DNA of 64,000 nucleotides, from positions 1-64,000 of the forward strand of contig NZ_LJPW01000041.1 of the NCBI RefSeq assembly GCF_001400735.1, written 5' to 3'. Shown piece after piece: positions 15,962-23,462 of the stretch. Every line of letters begins with the position of its first letter. The stretch's first letter is position 1. The notes beneath the pieces were generated by a model. The model did no database searches and was not told the origin of the DNA. It was given only the letters and a program-made list of their open reading frames with translations. A program made the translations under genes and the position numbers. The DNA comes from Pseudomonas caricapapayae (GTDB lineage Bacteria > Pseudomonadota > Gammaproteobacteria > Pseudomonadales > Pseudomonadaceae).

Positions 15962-16933
15962 ATGGGTCGAGTTGTTGCAGCAGCGGTGTACAGCAAAGGC
16001 AAGAAAGTCCGCGATATTACCCTTGATGAAGGTGCCGCCTGGGCCGCAAAACCCGATCACTTTGTCTGGATCGGGCTGGAGCAGCCCAGCGATGAGGAAC
16101 TCACCAGCCTCAAAGAGCAGTTCAACCTGCACGAACTGGCTCTTGAAGACGCCATGGAAGTTCACAGCCGTCCGAAGCTGGAGACCTTCGGCGATGCGCT
16201 GTTCATCGTGACCTACGCGCCGGTACGCGACAATGGCAAGCTGCTGTTCATCGAAACCCACATCTTCGCCGGCAAGGGCTACATCATCACCTCACGCAAC
16301 GGCCACTCCAAGTCCTACGGGCTGGTGCGACAGCGCTGTGAAGCACGGCCATTGCTGCTGGAACACGGCGAAGACTTCGTGCTTTACGCCCTTCTGGACT
16401 TCGTGACCGAGAACTATCAACCGGTCACCGAAGCCATCCACGCCGAACTCGAATTGCTGGAACAAAGTGTCATCGGTGGTTCACTGCGCGAGTCGGATAT
16501 TCAGCACATTCATGCACTGCGTCGCGATCTCCTGCGGATGCGCCGTTACGTGGCCCCTATGGTGGAAGTGGGTGAGGAACTGCAGAGACTCAGCTTCCCC
16601 TTCATCGACAAGAACATGCGGCCCTACTTCCGCGATGTCGAAATTCACGTCAAACGGCAGATGGAAGACCTCGGCAATCTATGTGACATCGCCAGCCAGA
16701 CGATCGAAATCGGCTTGCTGCTGGAGTCTTCGCGACAAAGCATCGTGCAGCGCAAGTTCGCCGGATGGGCAGCGATTCTGGCGTTCCCGACGGCCATTGC
16801 CGGCATCTATGGCATGAATTTCGAGAACATGCCCGAACTAAAGTGGCATTACGGTTACTTCATCGTACTGGGCGTAATCGTGGGCGGCTGTGCGGCGCTG
16901 TTCGCCAGCTTCAAGCGCTCTGGCTGGCTGTAG
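15962..16933 (+). CDS. corA: CorA-type magnesium/cobalt transporter
   Basis: A 323-residue CorA protein. The N-terminal cytoplasmic alpha/beta domain covers about 1-220, with a long stalk helix (LRRDLLRMRRYVAPMVEVGE and on), and two C-terminal membrane helices. The selectivity motif appears as YGMNFENMP at about 284, in which GMN forms the pore entrance and the acidic loop follows; a short basic tail (SFKRSGWL) ends it. Functions as a homopentameric Mg2+ channel in the inner membrane. A single gene with its own promoter space. Confidence 0.95.
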   Translation: MGRVVAAAVYSKGKKVRDITLDEGAAWAAKPDHFVWIGLEQPSDEELTSLKEQFNLHELALEDAMEVHSRPKLETFGDALFIVTYAPVRDNGKLLFIETHIFAGKGYIITSRNGHSKSYGLVRQRCEARPLLLEHGEDFVLYALLDFVTENYQPVTEAIHAELELLEQSVIGGSLRESDIQHIHALRRDLLRMRRYVAPMVEVGEELQRLSFPFIDKNMRPYFRDVEIHVKRQMEDLGNLCDIASQTIEIGLLLESSRQSIVQRKFAGWAAILAFPTAIAGIYGMNFENMPELKWHYGYFIVLGVIVGGCAALFASFKRSGWL

Positions 16934-16995
16934 CAGAGCAGCCCCCCCGCCCCCCTGCAAACCGCCGGGCGCATGACCACACGTCATGCGTTCGC

Positions 16996-17724
16996 TCACA
17001 CCGACTGCGCGTGCGGCTTATGCGCCACAAAGCGCATCATCCACTCAGCAACCGTTGCTCCATGATGATCGTGGTCGAGGCTGGCAACCCCCTGTTGGTA
17101 GATGTGCTCGCCCAGTGCGTCCTGGCGAAGATCAAGCAAGGTGCGGGAAAACTCATGAATGAACTCGGGATGCCCCTGGAAACATAGCACCTGATCATTG
17201 ATATGGTAGGCGGCAAACGGACAGAACTCGCTGGAAGCAAGGACCGTTGCGTTCTCGGGCAGCGCGGTAACCTGATCCTGGTGGCTGATCAGCAGCGTGA
17301 GTTTGTCCATCGTTGGCGTCATCCACGGCCTGGCAGGTGCCAGCTGGTAGTGATGGATACCGACTCCCCAGCCCTGTACGGCACGCTCGGTCTTGCCACC
17401 CAGCAGCAAGGCCAGCAACTGGTGGCCAAAGCAGATACCCAGCAGTTTTTCGCCGCGCTGATAAAGCTCCAGCAGATAAACCTTCAACGTCTGAATCCAT
17501 GGATCTGTGCCAAATGAATCGGCTTTGCTGCCAGTCACCAGGTAGGCGTCGAACCGCTCGTCTGCAGGTGGATAGTCCCCTTGCACCACGTTATACACCG
17601 TCAACTCTGCAGCGATTGGCTGGCGCGCGAAGAGCAATTCGAACATCCGTCCGTAACCATGGTATTGCTCAACCAGTTCCGGTCGAAGGTTGTCGGTTTC
17701 CAGAATACAGATGCGTAAAGACAT
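16996..17724 (-). CDS. Class I glutamine amidotransferase-like protein
   Basis: A 242-residue GATase class I domain. The nucleophile elbow is LLGICFGHQLLA (Cys near 90) and the His-Glu pair sits in QGHPEFIHEF (about 180). No synthetase domain is fused or adjacent, so it could be a gamma-glutamyl hydrolase/PuuD-like enzyme or a stand-alone amidase. The start at 17724 (MSLRICILETD) matches the usual beta-strand opening; the frame extends ten codons further upstream. Convergent with corA. Confidence 0.88.
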   Translation of the reverse strand: MSLRICILETDNLRPELVEQYHGYGRMFELLFARQPIAAELTVYNVVQGDYPPADERFDAYLVTGSKADSFGTDPWIQTLKVYLLELYQRGEKLLGICFGHQLLALLLGGKTERAVQGWGVGIHHYQLAPARPWMTPTMDKLTLLISHQDQVTALPENATVLASSEFCPFAAYHINDQVLCFQGHPEFIHEFSRTLLDLRQDALGEHIYQQGVASLDHDHHGATVAEWMMRFVAHKPHAQSV

Positions 17725-18172
17725 AAAAGAGACCCTGAAACAGTGATGAGGCAAAAGCGTATCGGCAGAGCCTGCCTTGAAGGCCGCAGCAAATCAAGCA
17801 ACAGCCTGCCCTGCCCCGGACGTTTAATTCGCGTAGGAAAATTCTGCCCCTGACGAACGGTGCAAAGCCGATGCTCACCCACGAGGCGTCTAGAAAAGGC
17901 TTGTGCATTCAGCCATGCAGTTGGTAATAGCGTTAACGTCTAAATAGGCAACTTTAGATTCCCAACCGTTCTAAATTACAGGGCACCCCGGCTCTATGGT
18001 TAGATCTGTAACAGGAAGCGCGCAAAATCCTTTCAGCGCTCGGGCCGACGGTCGGATGATCGGGCCCACCTGTTCAGTGCGTACCCTTGTCGGCAAGTCG
18101 ATCATCTGCGTCACAGAGTCACAGAATCGATTTGCTTTGTCGCTCAGGAATAACAACAAAAGGCGGTCAGCC
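17725..18172. other. Non-coding stretch before a small membrane-peptide gene
   Basis: About 450 bases with no convincing gene. Near the right end a tandem repeat GTCACAGA-GTCACAGA (about 18111-18126) precedes the 18173 gene and could be a regulator site; its 8-bp period does not fit a PhoB box. Confidence 0.4.
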
Positions 18173-18274
18173 ATGTTCAAGTTCAAGCAGTCCAAAGTAC
18201 GTCAGGCGGGATTGATACTCTTCACCACTGCACTGTTATTGATTGTGCCTAACCTGAACCGGCTGTTCGGCTGA
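18173..18274 (+). CDS. Small (33-residue) membrane peptide
   Basis: A basic N-terminus (MFKFKQSKVRQ) leads into one hydrophobic helix (AGLILFTTALLLIVP) and a short tail NLNRLFG, predicting a single-pass inner-membrane peptide with the N-terminus inside. AAGGCGG stands seven bases before the ATG. No family recognised. Too short for normal gene calling; the ribosome site and topology make it credible. Confidence 0.6.
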   Translation: MFKFKQSKVRQAGLILFTTALLLIVPNLNRLFG

Positions 18275-18341
18275 TCACAGACGCTTTCGGTCCACGTATA
18301 ACTGTGCCACTCTTTCCATTCGTACTGAGGGAGATGAGCCT

Positions 18342-18713
18342 ATGCGCCAATGGATTGCTGTTTTTGCACTCGCCGGCAGCTTCGCTGCGCACGCGGGCAT
18401 GGTGGATCAGGCTGCGGCCGTGGCAGCACTGAAAGAAGGCAAACTGGCGATGGATGTGCGCAGTCAGACCGACTACGACGCAGGTACGGTGTTGAATGCA
18501 GTGCGCGTCGATGACAGACGGCTGGTCAACCAGATGAAACAGGTACTCAACGACCGTAACGCGGTGTTCGTCATTTTCAGCAGCACTGACAGCAAGGCCG
18601 ACAAAGCCCAGGACAAGCTTCGGGCTGCCGGCTACTACAGCGTCATTAATGGCGGTAACTACGAAGAGCTGCATAACGCGCTCTACGACATCACCGACGA
18701 CCCTGCAGAATAG
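18342..18713 (+). CDS. Exported rhodanese-like protein lacking the catalytic Cys
   Basis: A 123-residue single rhodanese-like domain with a signal peptide (RQWIAVFALAGSFAAHAG). The rhodanese start LAMDVRSQTDYDAGTVLNAV is clear. At the active-site loop, where PspE-type enzymes read Y-C-x-x-G-x-R, this protein reads VIFSSTDSKADKA, with no cysteine. Sulfur transfer is therefore unlikely; binding or a structural role is possible. GAGGGAG precedes the ATG. A perfect terminator follows. Confidence 0.8.
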   Translation: MRQWIAVFALAGSFAAHAGMVDQAAAVAALKEGKLAMDVRSQTDYDAGTVLNAVRVDDRRLVNQMKQVLNDRNAVFVIFSSTDSKADKAQDKLRAAGYYSVINGGNYEELHNALYDITDDPAE

Positions 18714-18715
18714 AC

Positions 18716-18745
18716 AACGGCCGGTGCTTTGGCTCCGGCCGTTTT
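18716..18745 (+). terminator. Rho-independent terminator of the rhodanese-like gene
   Basis: AACGGCCGG pairs with CCGGCCGTT, ending in TTTT, three bases after the stop codon. Confidence 0.85.
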
Positions 18746-18772
18746 GGTGATGCGCAGAACAGTATTTACGAA

Positions 18773-19603
18773 CTACTGATGCTGTGTCTGGACCTGCACA
18801 CGGGTTTTCACTTTTGGCGTACCGGTCATGGGCGAAACCACAACTTTGGCGTGCATCTGTTCAGATCCGCCACCGCGGCGCATACCACGTACCGGACAGG
18901 CGTCCAGATAGTCCAGCCCCACCGCCAGTTTCAAATGCCGTTCGGGAATGGCCAACTGATTGGTGACATCAAAACTGTACCAGGCGTCGTCTATCCAGGC
19001 CTCGGCCCACGCGTGGCTGGACAAATGCTCGCTGTCTTCGCTGCACAGATAGCCAGACACATAACGTGCAGGCACGCCAAGGCTGCGGGCGCAGGCCAGA
19101 AAGGCATGGGTGTGATCCTGACAGACGCCCGAGCGCCCGGCGAAAGCCTGAGCAGCGCTGGTGTCCACTTCAGTCGAACCCTGCGTGTAGGTCATGTGCT
19201 GGTTGAGCGCCTGCATCAGATCGATCAGTGCACTACGGTCCGCACGCTTGTGGCATTCCCGCGCCGCGAAAGTGCGAATCGCTTCGTCGGGCTCGGTCAG
19301 CCGGGTAACGCGCAAAAACGGCAACGCTGACTGACTCTCATGCTCGGCCTCGCGGGTTTCGTCGATTTCCACCTGCCCACGCGCGCCGATAATGATCGCC
19401 TCGTGCGGCTCTTCCAGGCTCAGGACGTGGAGGATATTGCCAAAGGGATCGATCTGCGCGCGTACTGGCCGCGGCAACGTCAGTTGCCAACTGAGCACAT
19501 GCTGGCGCTCACTGTCGTGGGGTGTCAGGCGCAGATATTGAATACTCGAACGCACCTGATCATCGTAGTGATAGGTGGTCTCATGGCTTATGGAAAGTCT
19601 CAT
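18773..19603 (-). CDS. Transglutaminase-like cysteine protease-fold protein
   Basis: A 276-residue protein with a beta-rich N-terminal domain (MRLSISHETTYHYDDQVRSS; the bacterial transglutaminase-like N-terminal region) and a transglutaminase core. The catalytic Cys is in SGVCQDHTHAFLACAR (about 160), the His in SSHAWAEAW (about 200) and the Asp in WYSFDVTNQ (about 215). Third gene of a tightly linked operon: its ATG overlaps the alpha-E stop by four bases. In this cluster the protein may process or transfer a peptide made by the ATP-grasp partner; substrate unknown. Confidence 0.92.
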   Translation of the reverse strand: MRLSISHETTYHYDDQVRSSIQYLRLTPHDSERQHVLSWQLTLPRPVRAQIDPFGNILHVLSLEEPHEAIIIGARGQVEIDETREAEHESQSALPFLRVTRLTEPDEAIRTFAARECHKRADRSALIDLMQALNQHMTYTQGSTEVDTSAAQAFAGRSGVCQDHTHAFLACARSLGVPARYVSGYLCSEDSEHLSSHAWAEAWIDDAWYSFDVTNQLAIPERHLKLAVGLDYLDACPVRGMRRGGGSEQMHAKVVVSPMTGTPKVKTRVQVQTQHQ

Positions 19604-20559
19604 GCAGCCTCCAGATACGAAGTGTGGATGGCATCACCCAGTTGGGCCAGCATCGGGATGAATTCGTTCAACCACTCGTGCAGGCCCTCATCCAGAATCT
19701 CGTCGATACTGGTATAGCGCAGTCGTGCATCCATCTCGGCGGCCATGCGTTGTGCCGGTCGACCATTGACGCCGGGCAGACTCGCCAGGATGACGTCCAT
19801 CTCTTCCAGGCACGCCCGCAGTGAACGCGGAATGTCGGCACGCAGTAGCAACAGTTCGGCAACCTGACGCGCGCCGGGCGCATCCCGATAGACCTCGGTG
19901 TAAGCCTCGAACGAGGACAGTGCGCGCAACAAGGCGCTCCACTGGTAATAGCCAGCGGCCGAATTGTCCGCCGCGGCATTGGCCTGCGGCCCTCGCAATT
20001 CAAGCATTTCATAGCGGGCATCGAGCATGCGCATGGTGTTGTCGGCGCGCTCGATGAACGTTCCCAGACGGATGAAACGGAATGCATCGTTACGCATGAT
20101 GGTGCCGTAGGTTGCACCGCGGAACAGGTGAGAGCGCTCCTTGACCCACTCGCAGAAGCGACTCATGCCATAACGGGTCAGGCCCTGCTGGGCGATGCCG
20201 CGAATTTCCAGCCAGGTGGAGTTGATGTTCTCCCACATGTCGGCGGTGATACGACCGCGCACCGCGTGCGCACTGGCCCTCGCGGCCCCCAGGCAGCTGT
20301 AGATGCTGGCCGGATTGGTCGCATCCAGCGCAAAGAAGTGCAGCATGCGCTCGGCATGCAGCTCACCATGACGCTCGATGTAGGTTTCCAGCGTTCCGGT
20401 AATCAGTAACGGCATGGCTATTTCATCCAGCCCATCGCCCCGCCCGTCCTGCGGCATCAACGACAGCGAATAGCTCACGTCCAGCATACGGGCGAGGTTC
20501 TCCGCTCGCTCCAGGTAACGCGACATCCAGAAAAGATCAGAGGCAGTTCTACTTAACAT
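19600..20559 (-). CDS. Alpha-E domain protein
   Basis: A 319-residue, almost entirely helical protein of the alpha-E (DUF403) family, starting with the typical LSRTASDLFWMSRYLERAEN. A conserved arginine/glutamate-rich helix bundle continues through FIRLGTFIERADNTMRMLDAR (about 155-175). No catalytic motif is known. It sits between the ATP-grasp gene (12-base gap) and the transglutaminase gene (4-base overlap), a gene order repeated in many proteobacteria, so it probably forms a complex with them. Confidence 0.93.
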   Translation of the reverse strand: MLSRTASDLFWMSRYLERAENLARMLDVSYSLSLMPQDGRGDGLDEIAMPLLITGTLETYIERHGELHAERMLHFFALDATNPASIYSCLGAARASAHAVRGRITADMWENINSTWLEIRGIAQQGLTRYGMSRFCEWVKERSHLFRGATYGTIMRNDAFRFIRLGTFIERADNTMRMLDARYEMLELRGPQANAAADNSAAGYYQWSALLRALSSFEAYTEVYRDAPGARQVAELLLLRADIPRSLRACLEEMDVILASLPGVNGRPAQRMAAEMDARLRYTSIDEILDEGLHEWLNEFIPMLAQLGDAIHTSYLEAA

Positions 20560-20571
20560 TGGCAGGCATCC

Positions 20572-21981
20572 TTAATCCTCGACCACCCAGGTGTCTTTGG
20601 TTCCGCCACCCTGTGACGAATTGACCACCAGCGAGCCTTCACGCAAGGCCACTCGGGTAAGCCCGCCAGGTACAACACGGGTTTCGCGACCGGACAGGAC
20701 AAAGGGGCGCAGATCGATGTGTCGCGGGGCTATGCCATTCTCGACAAAGGTCGGACAGGTCGACAGGCACAAGGTGGGCTGGGCGATGTACGCGTGTGGC
20801 TTGGCCTTGAGACGCGCCCGGAAGGCTTCGATCTCGGCGGCGGTCGCCGCAGGGCCGACCAGCATGCCGTAGCCCCCGGAGCCCTGGGTTTCCTTGACGA
20901 CCAGATCGCCCAGGTTGGCCAGCACATGTGACAGTTCTTCCGGCTTGCGGCACTGCCAAGTGGGTACGTTCTTGAGAATCGGCTCTTCGTCCAGGTAGAA
21001 GCGAATCATGTCGGTGACATACGGGTAAACCGATTTGTCATCGGCAACGCCGGTACCGATCGCATTGGCCAGAACCACATTTCCGGAACGGTAGGCTGCC
21101 AGCAGGCCGGGAACGCCCAGCATTGAATCAGGGTTGAACGCCAGCGGATCGAGAAATGCATCGTCAAGCCGGCGGTAGATCACATCGACAGCCTTGGGGC
21201 CGTCCGTGGTTCGCATGAATACACGGTCATCGCGGACAAAAAGATCCGCGCCTTCCACCAGCTCGACGCCCATCTCGCGAGCCAGAAACGCATGCTCGAA
21301 AAAGGCGCTGTTAAAACGTCCGGGCGTCAGTACCACGACACTCGGGTTATCCAGATGACTTGAGCTCTTGAGCGTGTCGAGCAGCAGGTTCGGGTAATGA
21401 TCGATGGGGGCGATGCGCTGGGCAGAGAACAGCTCCGGAAACAGACGCATCATCATCTTGCGGTCTTCGAGCATGTAGCTCACGCCGCTCGGGGTACGCA
21501 GGTTGTCTTCCAGCACGTAATACGTGCCGTCACCGTCACGCACCAGATCAACACCGGAAATATGCGAATACAGATCACGGTGCAGGTTCAAGCCCTGCAT
21601 CGCCAACTGATACTGCTCGTTGGCCAGCACCTGCTCGGCAGGAATTATCCCGGCCTTGATAATCCGCTGGTCATGATAAAGGTCCGCGAGAAACATGTTC
21701 AGCGCCTTGACACGCTGAATGCAGCCACGCTCGACAACGCGCCACTCGCTGGCCGGTATGCTGCGCGGGATGGTGTCGAAAGGAATAAGCCGCTCGGTCC
21801 CCTGCTCATCGCCATAGAGCGTGAACGTGATCCCGGCGCGATGAAACAGCAGATCGGCTTCGCGCCTGCGTTGAGCCAAAAGCTCGGGAGGCGTATCGCC
21901 CAGCCAGCGGGCAAACTCCCGATAGTGCGGGCGGACTACACCACCAGCATCGTACATCTCGTCATAAAAGGTGCGGATCAT
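20572..21981 (-). CDS. Circularly permuted type 2 ATP-grasp protein
   Basis: A 469-residue ATP-grasp family protein, first gene of the operon. The ATP-grasp elements appear in permuted order: YYVLEDNLRTPSGVSYMLED (about 150), VIYRRLDDAFLDPLAFNPDS (about 260), LGDLVVKETQGSGGYGMLVG (about 360) and the C-terminal RPFVLSG. Enzymes of this fold ligate a carboxylate to an amine with ATP; this cluster has been proposed to make and handle a small peptide tag. The start at 21981 has AAGGAG upstream; the longer frame adds unrelated sequence. Product unknown. Confidence 0.92.
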   Translation of the reverse strand: MIRTFYDEMYDAGGVVRPHYREFARWLGDTPPELLAQRRREADLLFHRAGITFTLYGDEQGTERLIPFDTIPRSIPASEWRVVERGCIQRVKALNMFLADLYHDQRIIKAGIIPAEQVLANEQYQLAMQGLNLHRDLYSHISGVDLVRDGDGTYYVLEDNLRTPSGVSYMLEDRKMMMRLFPELFSAQRIAPIDHYPNLLLDTLKSSSHLDNPSVVVLTPGRFNSAFFEHAFLAREMGVELVEGADLFVRDDRVFMRTTDGPKAVDVIYRRLDDAFLDPLAFNPDSMLGVPGLLAAYRSGNVVLANAIGTGVADDKSVYPYVTDMIRFYLDEEPILKNVPTWQCRKPEELSHVLANLGDLVVKETQGSGGYGMLVGPAATAAEIEAFRARLKAKPHAYIAQPTLCLSTCPTFVENGIAPRHIDLRPFVLSGRETRVVPGGLTRVALREGSLVVNSSQGGGTKDTWVVED

Positions 21982-22442
21982 GCCGTACTCCTTGTCACCA
22001 TGGACACCAAGACCATCGCAAAGCCCGTGCCACCGGCATAAACGCTTTATTATCAAATGGTTAGATAACTATCCAGCGCTCTGCGCACCATTCCTGTGCA
22101 CTAAACGCCCAAGCCAATTCTTTCGCGCCTCATTCGGAAGCGTCATTCAACCGTGAAATCTATGATCAGCATAGTCAGAGTTGATTTCCGCCAACGATAT
22201 TAGTTCGCCATACTCGCCAGCAACCGAGCAAACAGGGCACCAAACGGTACTTTTGCCTCACGCGTTATTTTTCGGATCCGCCGGTCTGCCTGTGCGGATT
22301 TTAAACAGACTTCCCTTTGCGCCACTCATTTGAGTGGCTTTTTTTTGACCACTGTTTATGAACGAAAGCCGAAAACACAACCGGCTGATCCAGAACCTGT
22401 CCCGAATCAGCCGGTCGCGTATTGTCTGACAATAAACAAGTA
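21982..22442. other. Intergenic stretch with an orphan plus-strand terminator
   Basis: 460 bases without a protein gene, between two minus-strand genes. It carries promoter space for the ATP-grasp operon, a strong plus-strand terminator at 22321-22346 and a second hairpin (ACCGGCTGATTC/GATCAGCCGGT type) at about 22379-22416. The plus-strand terminator implies a plus-strand transcript starting within this gap, that is a small RNA. Confidence 0.5.
22321..22346 (+). terminator. Strong rho-independent terminator without an annotated gene
   Basis: GCCACTCA and TGAGTGGC pair perfectly around TT and are followed by eight T residues. On the other strand there is no T run, so it is directional. The nearest plus-strand gene upstream is more than 3.5 kb away. 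Confidence 0.8.
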
Positions 22443-22784
22443 TCAAGCGTGCAGTCGTCTGATCTCCTGAGTGACACCCCAGCCTTCCACTTCACCGTCC
22501 ATAGGTGAAATCACCGCCTGAAAGTCCTGTTCGAAGTCACCGATACCGTCATAGGTGGCGTACATCACTTTGCTCAATTGCAGGTGCCAGTTACCGTCGT
22601 CACGTATGTTGACCTGGGTGTTGAGGGATTCACCGCGAAATTGCTCTGCGGCCTGCCGTGCCCGCTCCTCGTCCGGGAAGATGGCGTAGAACTCGATAGG
22701 GTAGATTCGCGCGAAATCAAAACCGCCTTCTTTCATGCGGCGCAGTACGTTACTGCTGATGTCCTCTTGATAGGCTGTGCTCAT
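22443..22784 (-). CDS. RraB-like regulator of ribonuclease E
   Basis: A 113-residue protein matching the ribonuclease E inhibitor RraB fold: FDFARIYPIEFYAIFPDEER (about 22), a central NIRDDGNWHLQLSKVMYATY and the C-terminal FEQDFQAVISPMDGEVEGWG. RraB proteins bind the RNase E C-terminal region and slow mRNA decay; whether this one does is inferred. Slightly shorter than E. coli RraB (138). AGGAGG lies nearby upstream of the ATG. Minus-strand gene in a row of small minus-strand genes. Confidence 0.8.
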   Translation of the reverse strand: MSTAYQEDISSNVLRRMKEGGFDFARIYPIEFYAIFPDEERARQAAEQFRGESLNTQVNIRDDGNWHLQLSKVMYATYDGIGDFEQDFQAVISPMDGEVEGWGVTQEIRRLHA

Positions 22785-22893
22785 GAAACGTCCTCCTATG
22801 CAACGATAGATAGAGTTTCAACTCTTCCAGAGCGACCGCCGAATCGTCGGGGGCCGCCACACGACAGGTAATCCGGCGTGGGGAATCAAGCAT
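22750..22893 (-). CDS. Possible 47-residue protein overlapping the RraB-like gene
   Basis: From ATG at 22893 the frame reads MLDSPRRITCRVAAPDDSAV and ALEELKLYLSLHRR before running 35 bases into the downstream gene. Third-position GC and the pattern of beta strand then helix look protein-like, and the frame is open further upstream to 23007. No clear ribosome site. It could be a small translated leader peptide or chance. Confidence 0.3.
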   Translation of the reverse strand: MLDSPRRITCRVAAPDDSAVALEELKLYLSLHRRTFHEHSLSRGHQQ

Positions 22894-23032
22894 GTAGCTG
22901 ACCGGACCAGGCTTGGCACAGGTCGGATATCGAGATGTCAGAGGCCGCTTCAACGGCCTCATCTGCAGAGTAGACCCTTCACAGGGCAGATGCCAAGTGG
23001 TTGCCACGAAAAGCTTTTTGAATCACTTCAGG

Positions 23033-23269
23033 TCAGGCGACTTCTGTAATGGAAATGATCTGCACACTGTTATGGTCCTTGAGCGTCTTCACAGTCGGCT
23101 CTTCGGTACGCCCATCAAGATCATTGAGATTCAGCTCATCGGTGACCGGGTACAGGTCCTTGCGCAGAAAACGCGCGGCGTCCTCCGGGGTCGGGCACTC
23201 GTCAAAGCCAGCCTCAACACGCTGCTGCACACCATCCTTGTCCAGGTACAAAATGGCCCACTGTTTCAT
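23033..23269 (-). CDS. Conserved small protein, unknown function
   Basis: A 78-residue soluble protein (KQWAILYLDKDGVQQRVEAG at the start; CPTPEDAARFLRKDLYPVTD in the middle). A beta hairpin followed by a helix is likely. GGAGG six bases before the ATG at 23269 sets the start; the frame continues nine codons upstream. No named domain recognised. Confidence 0.68.
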   Translation of the reverse strand: MKQWAILYLDKDGVQQRVEAGFDECPTPEDAARFLRKDLYPVTDELNLNDLDGRTEEPTVKTLKDHNSVQIISITEVA

Positions 23270-23373
23270 CAATGCCTCCAGAACGAAGCCAGGCACTCTG
23301 GCTTATGTGATCTGGACCTTTTGGCCCGCGCATTCGTTCCAACGAATTAAGCCGGGCAGCCTGCCATCGCGGG

Positions 23374-23411
23374 CAAAACAAAAGGCCCTCGCAATGGATG
23401 CCGAGGGCCTT
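23374..23411 (-). terminator. Terminator of the LTA-synthase-like gene
   Basis: Reading the minus strand, AAGGCCCTCG and CGAGGGCCTT form the stem and TTTTGTTTT follows, about 50 bases past the sulfatase stop codon. Confidence 0.75.
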
Positions 23412-23462
23412 ATGTCTGTGGGCTGATCCCGCTCGCCGGTTACCCCGACGAGTCGGTTTTCA

